64,000 bases of DNA from Pycnopodia helianthoides (GCA_032158295.1 CM063258.1:439001-503000); one strand, 5' to 3'; shown: positions 47,201 to 56,824, counted from the first letter of the stretch. Notes: generated from the sequence alone by a model not told the origin. Numbers and translations: made by a program.

Positions 47201-50200
47201 TAGCTGGGGAAGGAGGTAGCTGGGGAAGGAGGTAGCTGGGGAAGGAGGTAGCTGGGGAAGGAGGTAGTTTGGGAGGAGGTAGTTGGGAAGGAGATAGTTG
47301 GAGAGGAGGTAGTTGGGGAAGAGTTCGTTGTGGGAGGAGTGAGTTTGGAAGTGGAAGAAGAAGAATGAAATACTCACCGAGACAGTTCTTTGGGTTGAGT
47401 TGCTGTACAAGATGACGAGCACATGCATTCTTAACTCTTCCCATCTGCCATTGTTTGGCTGCTTGATAGACTGATTCCACTTGACAATAGAGTACATCAA
47501 GCCTGTAAAAACAAAACACATCCAAGCTTACATAACCATACTACACTCCACCTTTAAAGCTGAACATTTATAATTCAGAAGCACTGAGGACAGGTGTGGC
47601 TAAAATATTAAATACTAAAAAGACAGCAGACAATTCCAACCAAACTTTGCTGTCACCTGTCCATTAGACATGCTAATTAATTGATATGATCCTTTAAACT
47701 ATAGCCTGAAGGTAGTATTCATGGTTAATGTACCAGCCAGGCATAGATGTAGTAATGTGTTATAATGTGCAAGCCAGGCATGGCTGTAGTCATATATTAT
47801 AATGACTGTAACAGCTTACTTTGGAATTTACTTACGTAGCTAACAGTCTGCCCTCAGGAATAATTAGAGCTGCAAACTTGGCTGCCTACACTTTTACAGA
47901 AAGTTACTTCATTTTGTATAAGGTTTGGATTGATAATGTTAAGTATTAGCAGTGTCTTTAGCAAGAATCATAACATTTCAACTCAAAGTCTTAGTTTTGA
48001 AAACGGAAAGAAAAGTTATCAAGTTTTTAAAGTGTGACACCAACCTTCCGGTGTACGCAAAGTTGACCAGCAACTCAATGGCAGCAGGATTAACATTCTC
48101 CAGACGATGTTTCAATGGAATACTGTTATTCTCCAACTCCTTGTAGAAATCAAAGAGGTAAGGACTACAGCAGGCAAGGACAGCACGATGGGCGGGGACG
48201 ATATGGTTCTCAATAGATAAATGAACATCAGCAAACTGCTGTTGTTTGCGGAGCTCGTTCAGATACGCCATGACAGCACTGGGACCTGTCTCATCCTCGT
48301 AGAACAGTGGCTGGTCGGATACCACAAACTTCCGATCTTCTGTTTGATGAGAATCAAGGATGAGGTTGTTATAAGAACTAGCTCTAACGATCTCACTTAC
48401 TTCTGCTGTAAAAATTCTACACAACTGGAAACATTTCCAACAAGATCCAAGTTGTTCTTCAAAGATTTCGTCCAGAAAAAAATAGTCCAGGAATCTATTC
48501 CAGGTTCTGGTTTTAAAAGTGAGGTAAAGAAGTTAAGGTGCGACATCTACTAAATCTACAGTCCTCTTAATTGTTTTCCCAATCACATCACCGTAATCCA
48601 AACAGAGGCTGGAAGATAAAATAGTCTGGTCCTAGTCAGTATCAATATTCATCAATGTGGCGGCACACTAGGAATAAAACAAAGATGACTGAAACAGGAT
48701 AAGTTCCATTTGGCAGAAGGATGCAAACATCTACAGCAGCACAGCTACAACTTTTCTACAATACTTTCTGCTTCAGTAACTATCTCGGAAGAGAAGACTG
48801 GAATGAAATATCCGCAGAAATTATTCCCTCTAGCAAAGCTTTCATAAAGATGGATGAAAAAGACAAAGATGGCCGCCATTTTAGAATAATGTCACTCAAG
48901 CCAGACCTTCATCAAACTTAAGTAATAAACTAAATCAATTAAATATTAATGAGTTATTTTAGTACACTGCAAAAAAAAATAAAAACTAGTCCTTCACAAT
49001 TCATCCAACAACATGAACACTTATGAAATGGCACTTGCTTTCCATACAGGTCTAAATGAATCTTCAAAAAGTAAAATATTATTTTGGTTGCATCTGCCCT
49101 TTAAAAAAGAAAAATTAACAGCTGTGGAAAGTCTTAAGCCAAAGCAGCCAAGATCATCTATAGCCTGCAATGCAAATAACTACGACAAAGTCCCTTCTAA
49201 ATGTCAAATGAATAAAAACCTCTGCTTATTAAATGACATCAACTAATTGTAGTTTTGTTAAACAGTCGTACCATCATTCAATATTTTCTGTGATACATTT
49301 CTCCTGTAGGAATTATTATTCATTTTTGATATGCAGTCAATTTAAGCATCATGCCAACACAAAATTGCAACCAAAATAACCTTCACACTCACTCATCGTG
49401 TTTTGCTCCATAAAAATACCATTGTTGTTTGCCAAAATTGTCAACCAACCACGATAAATTTTATGCAAACACAAAATAAGAGACTGGCGTTTTCATATTT
49501 TGGTTTGGTTAAAAAATTAGCGCAAACGTCTAGTCTTGCTGTACAAGATCATGACAATTTTTACCGAACAATTTCCAGACAAGAATTGCAGAATTTATAT
49601 GAGACATCTTTATAACTTCGTTGGTGATACCTGTGTGATAAAAGCGGCGGGAAATGTGTGCAAAATGTCAAGATGTTAATGGCTTTTAGCTCATTGGGGA
49701 ACAGGAATGTATGCTTAATCTTTACACTATAGTGGTAGAATATTAAACAGCATTTTAAGCTTTGCATATTTTTTAAATTCCTGCCAGAATATAGTTCAAC
49801 GTGACTTTCAAAGTTCATGAGTAAGAAAGAAAATTCCTTTTTATTGTAAAAAGAGGTGTGGAGGAATGGACCTAAAGTTCCTCGGTAAGATACTTTAATT
49901 TCCAAATGCCTGAAACAAATACGAGACAATCCATTAAATTGAAAATAGAGACTCAAGAACATTGATTACTTTGGAGTTTCATCTCGATTCTGGTGTGGAT
50001 TGCAACCAGTCGCTAACCAACCATGGACAAAATACTCAAAAATAACAATTGGCTACAAGCCAAGTTCATATAATATGCATTCCTCTTTGGCGGATTCATA
50101 GCTCGACATTAATAATATAAATATTAGCTTAGAAACATTTTTATACATTAATCATTCTAAACCACATCTGAAGTTAGAGCTCATACGTTAACTGAAAGAT

Positions 50201-51156
50201 GTGAAGTTGTTAAACTCAAATAATGACAAAGTTGTAGACTCAAAATGCTGTCTATCCTTTTGAATTTGTCATAGCTCATCATCTCAGATCAAATCTGAAA
50301 TCTGATTATTCTTTTAATAAATAACAAGGCAAGCGCTGCACGTCCCTTCGGCTTCGCCAGCTGGGCATAAAAATCTGCTGGAAAAACCTTTTTAAACACA
50401 ATCTTTCCTATTATCAGTTTAAGAACTTGACATTCTATCAGGCTGTTTCTGATTTAGCAACCGTGCATTGAAGCATATAGGCTGCCCTTAGCAACAGCCT
50501 TAGCAACAGCCGCAGCCACTAGATCAGACACAGCCTCATAATCATACAGTCACTACTAGCAAAAAATCCTGCTTAGCAAAAAAGAAGTAACCAGCCAACA
50601 TACCAGCGTAACAGATCGACTTACTCAGCAATATTCTCCTGCTGAACATCTCTATAGAGCGAATCCACGTCTGGAATTTCACACACTTGCATTAGACTGA
50701 CTAGTCTTAGACTGAATAGTCTGGACTTTGGTTCCCTTTTAAACTATCCTAGACTGTTAGATTTGTCAGATGAAAATGCCCTTTGCAAAATAAAAAAAGA
50801 GCCTTGACCACTTAAAGATGAAATACCCAGTCTGAAAACAATACTATCTTTGAGCCTATTTGAATAAGATAACAGTAATACGATAAAAACACTAAAAGGT
50901 TAGAGTACAAAAATGATTAAAAAGCAGGGAAAAGGAACAAAAAAGACAGCTAGAGATCTAGACTCCGAAGCACCCAGCAGCCATCACAAAGAGGGATTCT
51001 TCCATCTTTGATATCTAATCTCGGATTCAAAAACTCCTTAAACCAAGATCGGTAAAATCCTAAAAACACACCGTGTCTTCGCTTGGGTACTTCATGTGTC
51101 ACGCCATTGTTAGTTTGTAGTGAACCGTTGACTTCTGTGTTTCCAAAATTCTCCAT
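37854..51156 (-). CDS. IVNS1ABP: IVNS1ABP (NS1-BP) orthologue, BTB-BACK-kelch protein, eleven coding exons
   Basis: Coding exons in transcript order: 51156-51072, 48339-48045, 47502-47378, 46303-46179, 42457-42335, 42150-41868, 41703-41494, 41211-40966, 40399-40274, 39779-39606, 38203-37854. Together 2142 nt, 713 residues plus TAA; human is about 642. All junctions are GT-AG with matching phase. Domains: BTB about 52-165 (HRAVLACCSPYLFDF), BACK about 168-275, a Ser/Asn/Gly-rich linker to about 345 ending in WKIVAS, then six kelch blades with GG pairs at 416, 463, 510, 557, 604 and 651. The order and the IVNS1ABP-specific linker set it apart from ordinary KLHL proteins. Family roles: CUL3-ligase adaptor or scaffold, pre-mRNA splicing with hnRNPs, actin protection. 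It is a host gene and not of viral origin. The first 28 residues are least certain. 5'UTR exons were not located. Confidence 0.94.
38204..39605 (-). other. IVNS1ABP intron 10
   Basis: 1.4 kb. It contains a TTAA-type MITE (39172-39565). The stretch 38340-38640 contains a repeated YAYQ(T/N)APRI-coding 24-bp direct repeat near 38580-38632. I recognise nothing else. Confidence 0.7.
39172..39565. mobile_element. TTAA-flanked MITE (TTAAAGG family), copy 3
   Basis: Ends TTAAAGACACTGGACACC and its inverted counterpart GTCCAGTGCCTTTAA. Inner sequence is related to the copy at 55826. TTAA at both ends suits a piggyBac- or Kolobok-type target. Confidence 0.85.
39606..39779 (-). CDS. IVNS1ABP: IVNS1ABP coding exon 10 (kelch blades 3-4)
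   Basis: Acceptor GTTCTCCAG before 39779; donor GTAAGT after 39606. Phase 1 to phase 1, 58 codon-equivalents. Reads NGKIYAVGGSNNWNCHNTVE, matching the human SWNCLNTVE blade, and ends AAVCSYN. Confidence 0.94.
40105..40245 (+). repeat. Tandem duplication of a 62-bp unit in IVNS1ABP intron 9
   Basis: Two copies of a unit beginning GACACATYGTGTGTCAAACA, nearly identical. Each ends with the small palindrome CTGTGACAGTCACAG. Confidence 0.9.
40274..40399 (-). CDS. IVNS1ABP: IVNS1ABP coding exon 9 (kelch blade 3)
   Basis: Acceptor TTATCTTGCAG before 40399; donor GTAAGC after 40274. Phase 1 to phase 1, 42 codon-equivalents. Reads LDGRLYVIGG then TCDVFDPETNEWTVISKM. Confidence 0.94.
40600..40980 (+). 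repeat. Tandem repeat of about 95 bp that contains a copied splice donor, IVNS1ABP intron 8
   Basis: Four blocks contain ACCTGAGCTAGGTCTTTCC; their minus-strand GT dinucleotides lie at 40965, 40870, 40776 and 40663 (spacings 95, 94 and 113). Between them are sub-repeats of CCTCACTAATCC and CTGCCCACCCTTGTA. The first block is the true exon 8 end and donor. Confidence 0.9.
40966..41211 (-). CDS. IVNS1ABP: IVNS1ABP coding exon 8 (kelch blades 1-2)
   Basis: Acceptor GTTCATGAACAG before 41211; donor GTGAGT after 40966. Phase 1 to phase 1, 82 codon-equivalents. Encodes TVEVYDPVTNTLNKMAPMK and a full second blade with TCEVYDPKKDDWAWV. Missing the donor gives an immediate TAG. Its last bases and donor are repeated three times downstream in the intron. 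Confidence 0.95.
41494..41703 (-). CDS. IVNS1ABP: IVNS1ABP coding exon 7 (pre-kelch strand and first blade start)
   Basis: Acceptor TACAG before 41703; donor GTAAGG after 41494. Seventy codon-equivalents, phase 1 to phase 1. Contains NRYIAITTLNGLLYVIMLYE and ends LDGKLIAAG at the first GG of blade 1. No start codon lies near its 5' end, as expected of an internal exon. Confidence 0.92.
41868..42150 (-). CDS. IVNS1ABP: IVNS1ABP coding exon 6 (linker)
   Basis: Acceptor TTTCCCAACAG before 42150; donor GTAACT after 41868. Encodes PQTLLLSENN, an acidic stretch, a low-complexity SNGVSNGSNG segment, and EKWKIVAS, which is diagnostic for IVNS1ABP just before the kelch region. Confidence 0.94.
42335..42457 (-). 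CDS. IVNS1ABP: IVNS1ABP coding exon 5 (BACK domain)
   Basis: Acceptor TTTGTTGATAG before 42457; donor GTAGTA after 42335. Forty-one codons, phase 0 at both ends, including DRQLFETALDWIRRTVK, the typical BACK W-containing helix. Confidence 0.94.
43340..44110. repeat. Degenerate tandem array in IVNS1ABP intron 4
   Basis: A core close to CTGAACC-n-TGTCATAGAGTTATA-n-TTGT recurs at about 43358, 43847 and 43985. Interleaved are copies of TGACCTTT-n-TTC-n-CAGG at about 43581, 43791, 43938 and 44071. Copies differ in length and are 60-80 per cent alike by eye. Confidence 0.55.
44235..44467. mobile_element. MITE with AAAGGAACATTACAGAA ends, 5'-truncated copy
   Basis: Matches 18097-18341 closely through TCGCTCAGTGAGCG and the end CTGTAATGTTCCTTT. 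It lacks the first 160 bp and left end. A 14-bp deletion is visible relative to the full copy. Confidence 0.85.
44587..44640 (+). repeat. AAT/ATA microsatellite
   Basis: Imperfect AATAAT run interrupted by single-base changes, directly before the TTAA-flanked MITE at 44647. Confidence 0.9.
44647..44988. mobile_element. TTAA-flanked MITE (TTAAAGG family), copy 2, in IVNS1ABP intron 4
   Basis: Same length, orientation and interior as the copy at 28407, with only scattered substitutions. TTAA on each side. It abuts the SINE that follows it. Confidence 0.9.
44984..45343 (-). mobile_element. tRNA-Leu-derived SINE, minus-strand copy in IVNS1ABP intron 4
   Basis: Minus-strand ACTCAAGCTCTG, GGTTCAAGTCCCGG and AAGCAAGACACTCAACC are kept. 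The A box is largely lost. It directly follows the TTAA MITE. Confidence 0.82.
46179..46303 (-). CDS. IVNS1ABP: IVNS1ABP coding exon 4 (BACK domain)
   Basis: Acceptor GTTGTTGCAG before 46303; donor GTCATT after 46179. Encodes LRSFASAEEDVELV through FQELPRLQ, aligning with the BACK helices of human IVNS1ABP. Ends in phase 0. Confidence 0.93.
46304..47377 (-). other. IVNS1ABP intron 3
   Basis: 1.07 kb, half of it the 15-bp minisatellite. The rest (46304-46817) is ordinary sequence with a short relative of the repeat near 46400. Confidence 0.8.
46818..47335 (+). repeat. 15-bp G-rich minisatellite, about 34 units, in IVNS1ABP intron 3
   Basis: The unit is GGGGAGGAGGTAGTT, nearly perfect from 46818 to about 47035 and then with point variants and one-base insertions to about 47335. 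Long open frames across it on both strands are by-products of a 15-bp period (a multiple of 3) and are not genes. A looser related stretch is at 46410-46465. In the IVNS1ABP transcript the repeat is C/U-rich. It begins about 40 nt past the exon 3 donor. Confidence 0.95.
47378..47502 (-). CDS. IVNS1ABP: IVNS1ABP coding exon 3 (end of BTB, start of BACK)
   Basis: Acceptor TTTTTACAG before 47502; excellent donor GTGAGT after 47378. Reads LDVLYCQVESVYQAAKQWQM and then GRVKNACARHLVQQL, the helical BTB C-terminus. A G-rich minisatellite begins about 40 nt past the donor. Confidence 0.95.
47503..48044 (-). other. IVNS1ABP intron 2
   Basis: 542 bp. It includes a short imperfect duplication around AGCCAGGCAT (about 47736-47810) and nothing else of note. 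Confidence 0.7.
48045..48339 (-). CDS. IVNS1ABP: IVNS1ABP coding exon 2 (BTB domain core)
   Basis: Acceptor TCATCAAACAG before 48339; donor GTTGGT after 48045. Encodes the run FYEDETG, LNELRKQQQFADVHL and HRAVLACCSPYLFDF, matching the BTB domain of IVNS1ABP. The TTGGTGTC alternative donor 4 nt on would break the frame into exon 3. Confidence 0.95.
48340..51071 (-). other. IVNS1ABP intron 1
   Basis: 2.7 kb between the N-terminal and BTB exons. AT-rich, with no mobile element or exon that I recognise inside it. Confidence 0.6.
51072..51156 (-). CDS. IVNS1ABP: IVNS1ABP coding exon 1 (start codon, N-terminal extension)
   Basis: The exon begins at 51158 after a strong acceptor (TTTTTTCTCAG) with GG then ATG at 51156-51154. 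It reads 28 residues and ends CACG before GTGTGT. The leftover base completes a Glu codon with exon 2, so the phase supports it. There is no recognisable domain in these residues. An upstream non-coding exon is implied by the acceptor. Confidence 0.7.
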
Positions 51157-51158
51157 CC

Positions 51159-53457
51159 CTGAGAAAAAAGAGAACACACCAAGAAAGGAAAACGTGAACA
51201 AAAAGTTGGATTGACATTCATGCAGCATCAAAGAAAGGTGCATTTTGACATCATAAATTACTGCAGTAAATATCATACATTTACATGTATAATGACTATA
51301 TGGTCTGTGCAGAAGTGAATTATTGCCTATTTACACTTTTAGAGTAATTGGAATGACAATAACAAGCCAGGAGTTGCCATGGAAACTAATCACACTATTC
51401 ATCCTGTGAATAAATTAACAAATTAATGTGATGTAAGTCAAAATTATGCAAACCTTTTTATGTTGAGGCATGTACTGAGTGAGATACATAAATTTAATTA
51501 TTACAAAAACTACAATCCTGTTAATTACATGGGGAGACAAGTTAAAAGTATTTTACATGTGTTTTGCCATTTAAAATGGCAATGTTTTGTACATGAAAGA
51601 ACTCTACAGAACTCTTAAATACATGTAGGATGCTCCAAAGATGGCAAAAAAACCAAAGAATAATTTAGTATTCGCACAAATCAGATGCAAACACTGCTGA
51701 ACATTGGGCTGGCCACACCAAGCATGACCTCTGACCCCTCTTCCTTGTCAAGGTATTTCAGCCATGATTCAAACAGTCCCTTAATGAGAATGTTGTGTGT
51801 AGGCCACAAACGAGAATCCGTTGTAGTACGATGCTAATGTTACATGAGGACACTTTCTGCACCCACACACAAAGGGCTATGACAGATGCATATATAATGC
51901 CAATAGGCTGCAACCAGACTGCAACCAGACATTAGTCTACCATCAGACAAGGCAAAACGCACATCAAAATCATACTTCGTCTTCTTCACATACAGACCTA
52001 CAATCAACCCAAATGACAAAACTGACAACTCAAACAGTCTTGCACATTTTCCCTCTGGATCTCCATCATAAATCTGACTGTAGACATACTTGTGTTTTGT
52101 CTTAACCCCAGGGTGAAGAACTGTTTAAACCACAGTTGAGACCGATGATGAGATTGTTTTTCATTAGATAGTATTGTGTTAATGGTTGATGCCGGAGGTG
52201 GGATACCCACCAGAAGAAGGTGGTAGGGGGGGGGGAGGGGGTGTCAATTTATTTCCTTTTTATAATATAATCCCATGCTTTAGAACTGACGACACTTTTG
52301 ATGGCAGGAATTTTAGTATGATGGCAGGAAGGGCTACCCTTTCAAATCTCAAAAGTATTCCAAGATGCTTGGGGGTCCTTACTAAACAGTTTCAACTTTT
52401 GCTTTCATTACGTTTTGTTATGACTTTTTATATTGAATGGAAAGATAACAGTTTGATAAAAAAAAAAAGGAATAAGCATGCTTTAACAGTTACAGTACAA
52501 TGATTACTGTACTTCAAAAACTACAGGAACTTAACAGTTTAAGCTTTTGCTTTCATTACGTTTTGTTATGACTTTTTATATTGAATGGAAAGATTATAGT
52601 TTGATAACAAAAATAGGAATAAGCATACTTTAACAGTTACAGTACAATGATTACTGTACTTCAAAAACTACAGGAACAAATATACTTTGAGTCAATGTAA
52701 CAATGGAACTTTGCCCAAACAATAGACAACATTAATCATTTTGCAATACATGTATTTCAACTATTAGATAAACTCAAGGAACGAATGAGTCATTTTAAAA
52801 ATGATATTTAAAGAGCAGATAAAGTTTATCTGCTGGTAATGTAAGCAAGTTCAAGGGCTTTTAAAAAAACATAAAACAAACAAACAAACAATTGATTTGG
52901 TTCATTGTGAAACACTCTGGTATGCATTGAGTTTGACTCTTGCGTTTTATAATCAAAGTTTAAAGTCCCGACTTCAGAAAAAAAATGAGGTATTTCAAAA
53001 TCAGGATTTCAAAGCTTCATATTATTGCTACATTTCATATAAACTGATGAAATATTTCAGTTGTGTTCAAATCACTAACATTTCACATGAACAGTTAACC
53101 CTTTTCTTTTTGGGTATGGACTCAATTTAATAAAGTAAACAAAAAACCCTTCCCACAAATCGTACTTTTGTTTAGAATGTAAAACAAAAAAGCCTGAATA
53201 AAACTGTGTACAGTGTAAACTTTGTATCTGTTTGCACTACAGACTCAGACTGGTGATAATTGTATACTCCTAGCTGCATGCAGTGTGTACAGGTATATAT
53301 CTAATATATTCAATGACATTCTAATGATCAAATTGTTTGTTATTCATTGCTTTGTCAGTTCTATTCACTTTTAAATCTTCCTGTTTACAATAACAACGGA
53401 TCAATTTGATGAAAAACAGTCACAAACAACATTTAAAATGCATTGAAAAGGCGATTA
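51159..53457. other. 5' side of IVNS1ABP (upstream intron or promoter)
   Basis: The acceptor at 51159 shows that the transcript starts further up. No upstream exon can be identified. Apart from the 145-bp duplication I see no feature. Confidence 0.5.
52385..52676 (+). repeat. Tandem duplication of about 145 bp
   Basis: Two adjacent copies run from AACTTTTGCTTTCATTACG or AGCTTTTGCTTTCATTACG to TGTACTTCAAAAACTACAGG and are over 95 per cent alike. The duplication looks young. Confidence 0.93.
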
Positions 53458-54428
53458 GGCCCCCCAAAAAGAGGGTTCTGTTTCTGGTTCCCCGACCGAC
53501 CCTAGTTTTTACGCCGCGACCCTAAACTTTTTATTCGGCTTTTGAAAAAAAACGGTGGGAAAATGGAAAAAACGTTGGAAAAAATGAAAAAATTAATTAC
53601 CTGGAAAAAAATGTCTTACTTTTACCAATTTAACATGTTTTAGGCAACATTGCAATAAAAACCAGAACATCATCACAAAAAACTTACAGATATCTCCGTG
53701 ACTTGAGCCTGCGATGTCCAACAACTCGACTACGAGCGAAAAATACCCACAATTCAATGCGCATCGCGCACGTGTGTACACGGCGTTGTGAGAAGCGCAT
53801 TCCAAAGATTTGCGCAAACTTAAGATTGCGCACATTTTGAAAGGTCGGGCAGATTAACTGCCAAATCTGCTATTTTACTTCAGACATATATTAACACGTT
53901 GGCTGCCGGTCATAAATTTGAAGGGGCGTTCCCATTTGCCAAGCATCCCAGTGTGGTGCGCATGCGTGCATACCAAATAGGTACTTTTTTTTTTGTCAAC
54001 ATGTTGTAGCATACAAATTTTAACGATGTGTGCTCACCACTGCCAGAAGCGTATACATTGCGTTCTCAGTGATGCCAGTGTATTCAATTCAATATACAAA
54101 AGCCTTTCATTCTCTACGAGTATACTCGTAGTGGCAGAATCCGTTACACCTGTTACTACGAATATACTCGTAGGCGGCAGTCAACGTGTTAAGAATGTGT
54201 TCCTACTGAACATACATGTATATACATGTATGGTACAAACTACAGTTTGCGCACAATTTTGCCTAAGTCGCTGTGCAAATCCGTTGATTGCACTCAACAC
54301 ATTAACGATCGTGGACGTATCGTCAATCGTATCAGAATTTTTAAAAACGCAAAATAAAAAACTTTCCGACCTACCGACCCTATTTTTAAATGACATGTAA
54401 TCGGAAACAGAACCTTTTTGGGGGGGCC
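53458..54428. mobile_element. PIF/Harbinger-like element with TTA target duplication, host of a nested MITE
   Basis: 971 bp. Inverted ends GGCCCCCCAAAAAG and CTTTTTGGGGGGGCC, both followed inward by GTTCTGTTTC or its complement. TTA on each side (53455-53457 and 54429-54431), the TWA-type duplication of PIF/Harbinger. A piggyBac-like MITE interrupts it. No transposase frame was found. Confidence 0.8.
53895..54188. mobile_element. piggyBac-like MITE nested in the Harbinger-like element
   Basis: 294 bp between two TTAA sites (53891-53894 and 54189-54192). Inverted ends CACGTTGGCTGCCG and CGGCAGTCAACGTG. Subterminal palindromic ACGAGTATACTCGT. TTAA target and a CAC end suit the piggyBac group. 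A nearby copy of the flanks shows the unoccupied site. Confidence 0.88.
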
Positions 54429-54785
54429 TTATGTCTAAAGTTGTTCATCACACAAGATTTGTTTTACATTATTTCAATGAAAATACATTTACTTTCTCAG
54501 AATATTATCCAGAGGTTTGCAAAATGTCCTCATTCTATAATTCTATGAATATTCTAAGACTTCTCAAGATGTTCTCTAAATATTCTCAAGATATCTCATG
54601 ATTCTGTAGATGTTCTGAGACTATTCTCAAGATTTAATCTAAATACTCTCAGGATATTTTTAGAATATTCTTGGGACAATAATTTAGTAAATGGGCTTCT
54701 TTATCTTTCCTCAAATCACTTTTCTTTGTTTTTTTATGAGAGAGGAGTGCTAACAACTTCATTTGTTATTTTGAAGATGCAAATC

Positions 54786-54862
54786 TCTGTTATTTTACTT
54801 CAGACATATATTAAGAATGTGTTCCTACTGAACATACATGTATAAACATGTATATACATGTA
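54786..54862 (+). repeat. Duplicate of the piggyBac MITE flanks without the insertion
   Basis: Reads TATTTTACTTCAGACATATA, then TTAA, then GAATGTGTTCCTACTGAACA. These are the same left and right flanks that surround the MITE at 53895-54188, joined at a single TTAA. Confidence 0.88.
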
Positions 54863-54866
54863 CCAT

Positions 54867-55042
54867 AAAGCCTGGTTCATACTTCCAGCGAAAGCAAAGC
54901 AAATATTGACGTCATAAATTCGCAACGAACAATTCGCAAGGTTGAGACGTGCTCAACTCCTGCGAAACATTTGTAGCGAAAACAGAGCTGTGACGTCAAA
55001 TTCACTTCGCATTCACATTCGCATGAAGTATGAACCGGGCTT
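54867..55042. mobile_element. MITE with AAGCCTGGTTCATACTTC ends
   Basis: About 176 bp. Inverted ends AAGCCTGGTTCATACTTC and GAAGTATGAACCGGGCTT with one mismatch. The interior is rich in TTCGC and GACGTCA words. Confidence 0.82.
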
Positions 55043-55825
55043 AATGCTATGCAGCAATTAACAGTGTCACAAGACCTTTTAGGCTGGGCATGGAGCTATG
55101 GATTAACTACACTGAAATCCAAACCCTTGTTGGACCACAGTGTATACTCTCCATTGTTAGCATTTATATAGTAACGTTGCCAACAGAGACTGTCAAAACA
55201 AAGGTTATCAACTCTGTCTGACATCATTGTCTGGACGACTTGTTGTTTTGGGTCCAATATTTCAGTCCCCTGAACATGAACACCTAGACTCTACCTTCAG
55301 GGTGACATTTGATAAACTTGAAAAGTCAAAATGATAACATCAATTTAAAAACAACATCCTTTGAACTTTCTATTTTCATTTACTTTAGATGATGTAGAGA
55401 TAGATGTTCAGTAGAATCATGCCAAGCACAGCTGGAACAGTCTAGCAGATTATATCAGTCTGATGTCACACAGTGATACTTGCATCCCTGGCTGGACCAT
55501 GGCAGTAGATATCAAAGACTTTTGTGCCTCTAAGACTGTATCAAATTAAAGGGTAACAAAATGCTCAAGTTTCTACTTGGAGCATACTCAGCTTTATTCT
55601 CTTCAGAGTATTGATTTCTTGGATTGTATTTCAGATTCAAGACGGAAACAATTGACCTTTTTTTCTTTAAATCCTCATCACAATCTTTTTATGATACAAT
55701 CAAATACCTCAAATACTTTGACATTACAAAAGCACTGTCCTAACACACTTTTTCTGTGTGTCACTTTGAAAATGAATTTCTCTTAATTTTTTTTTAAATC
55801 GTGCTCACTTTACCAGGGTTTGCCC

Positions 55826-56180
55826 TTAAAGGCAGGGTAGACTTTTGGTAATTGACAAAGACCAGTATCCACACTTGGTGTATCCATTCCTACATCCATG
55901 GTGTATCCCAACATATGCATACAATAACAAACTTGTGAAAATTTTGGCTCACTTGGTCATCAAAGTTGCAAGAAAATAATCAAAGAAAAAACAACAATGT
56001 TGCATAGAATTGTGTACTTTGAGCTGCCTGAAATTTTAGGGTGCAAAATTATCTCTTTCTCTAAAACTACATTACTTCAAAGGGGCTGTTCTAACACCAA
56101 CAGCTCTCTGGTGATCTTTACCAAGTACGTTTTTATGATCAACTTGTGGAGTAACTACCAAAAGTACACCCTGCCTTTAA
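55826..56180. mobile_element. TTAA-flanked MITE (TTAAAGG family), copy 4
   Basis: Inverted ends TTAAAGGCAGGGTAGACTT and AAGTACACCCTGCCTTTAA. The interior resembles the copy at 39172 more than the two at 28 and 44 kb, so at least two subfamilies exist. Confidence 0.85.
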
Positions 56181-56502
56181 CCTTTTTTTCAACTAGACAG
56201 TGTCACCAGTTGGCTTATTTTCTAATGAGCTGACACAATTGAAAGACTGTTGGGAGAACCACTGCCCCAAGTCATTTCAAGTGCATTTATACCCAGGGTA
56301 AGGTACAAAGGGTGTTTGGTGTCCTAGTTATCAGCCAACAAAGACCAGATCAAAGTTTAGGATCAATACCTTCTCAGTCAAAGAGTGCACATTGTTCATT
56401 TCAACTCGTTCAATGGTCGATTTGCTCTCCTGCAGAGCCATTATATATTCTGTCTTTGCTTTATGATCTAGCAGACTTATTGAGCCAGACTGTTGCAATA
56501 AC

Positions 56503-56824
56503 CAGGGTTCTGCCCACAGTGGTCAGTGCCGGGAAAACTCACCCAGAACTCAGGATTCCACAACCACCACTGGCAGAATTTCTCTGTTTCCAACCACCAC
56601 ACATTTTCCAAATTTGTTAATTACACTTGCAATTTCCTTTCAAAGGTTTTCAATAAAATGTAAAATTGGGTTCTTACCAGTAAAAATGGTATCCAAAGCC
56701 AATAACTTTGAGTACTTCTCTGATTTGAGTCTATTTATATGATCTACCGTGTAACTGATCCATCTCGCAATGGTTTCCAGGGAAACATTTTTCCACCACT
56801 AAAGAAATCCTGGGCAGAACCCTG
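56503..56824. mobile_element. MITE with CAGGGTTCTGCCCA ends, copy 2
   Basis: Ends CAGGGTTCTGCCCA and TGGGCAGAACCCTG are a perfect inverted pair. AATAAC stands next to both ends, a possible 6-bp part of the target duplication. The CAGGG end suggests a hAT-like origin, which is not proven. Confidence 0.85.

Noticed and set aside
46818..47335. CRISPR-like array
   Set aside because: The units are directly adjacent with no unique spacers, and the context is eukaryotic.
46803..47525. Open frames of 138-239 codons on both strands with Gly/Trp or Pro/Ser/Thr repeats
   Set aside because: They come from the 15-bp minisatellite in intron 3. Only the part at 47378-47502 is a true IVNS1ABP exon.
49561..49962. 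133-codon minus-strand frame in IVNS1ABP intron 1
   Set aside because: Low-complexity, no family resemblance, no splice sites in phase with the flanking exons.
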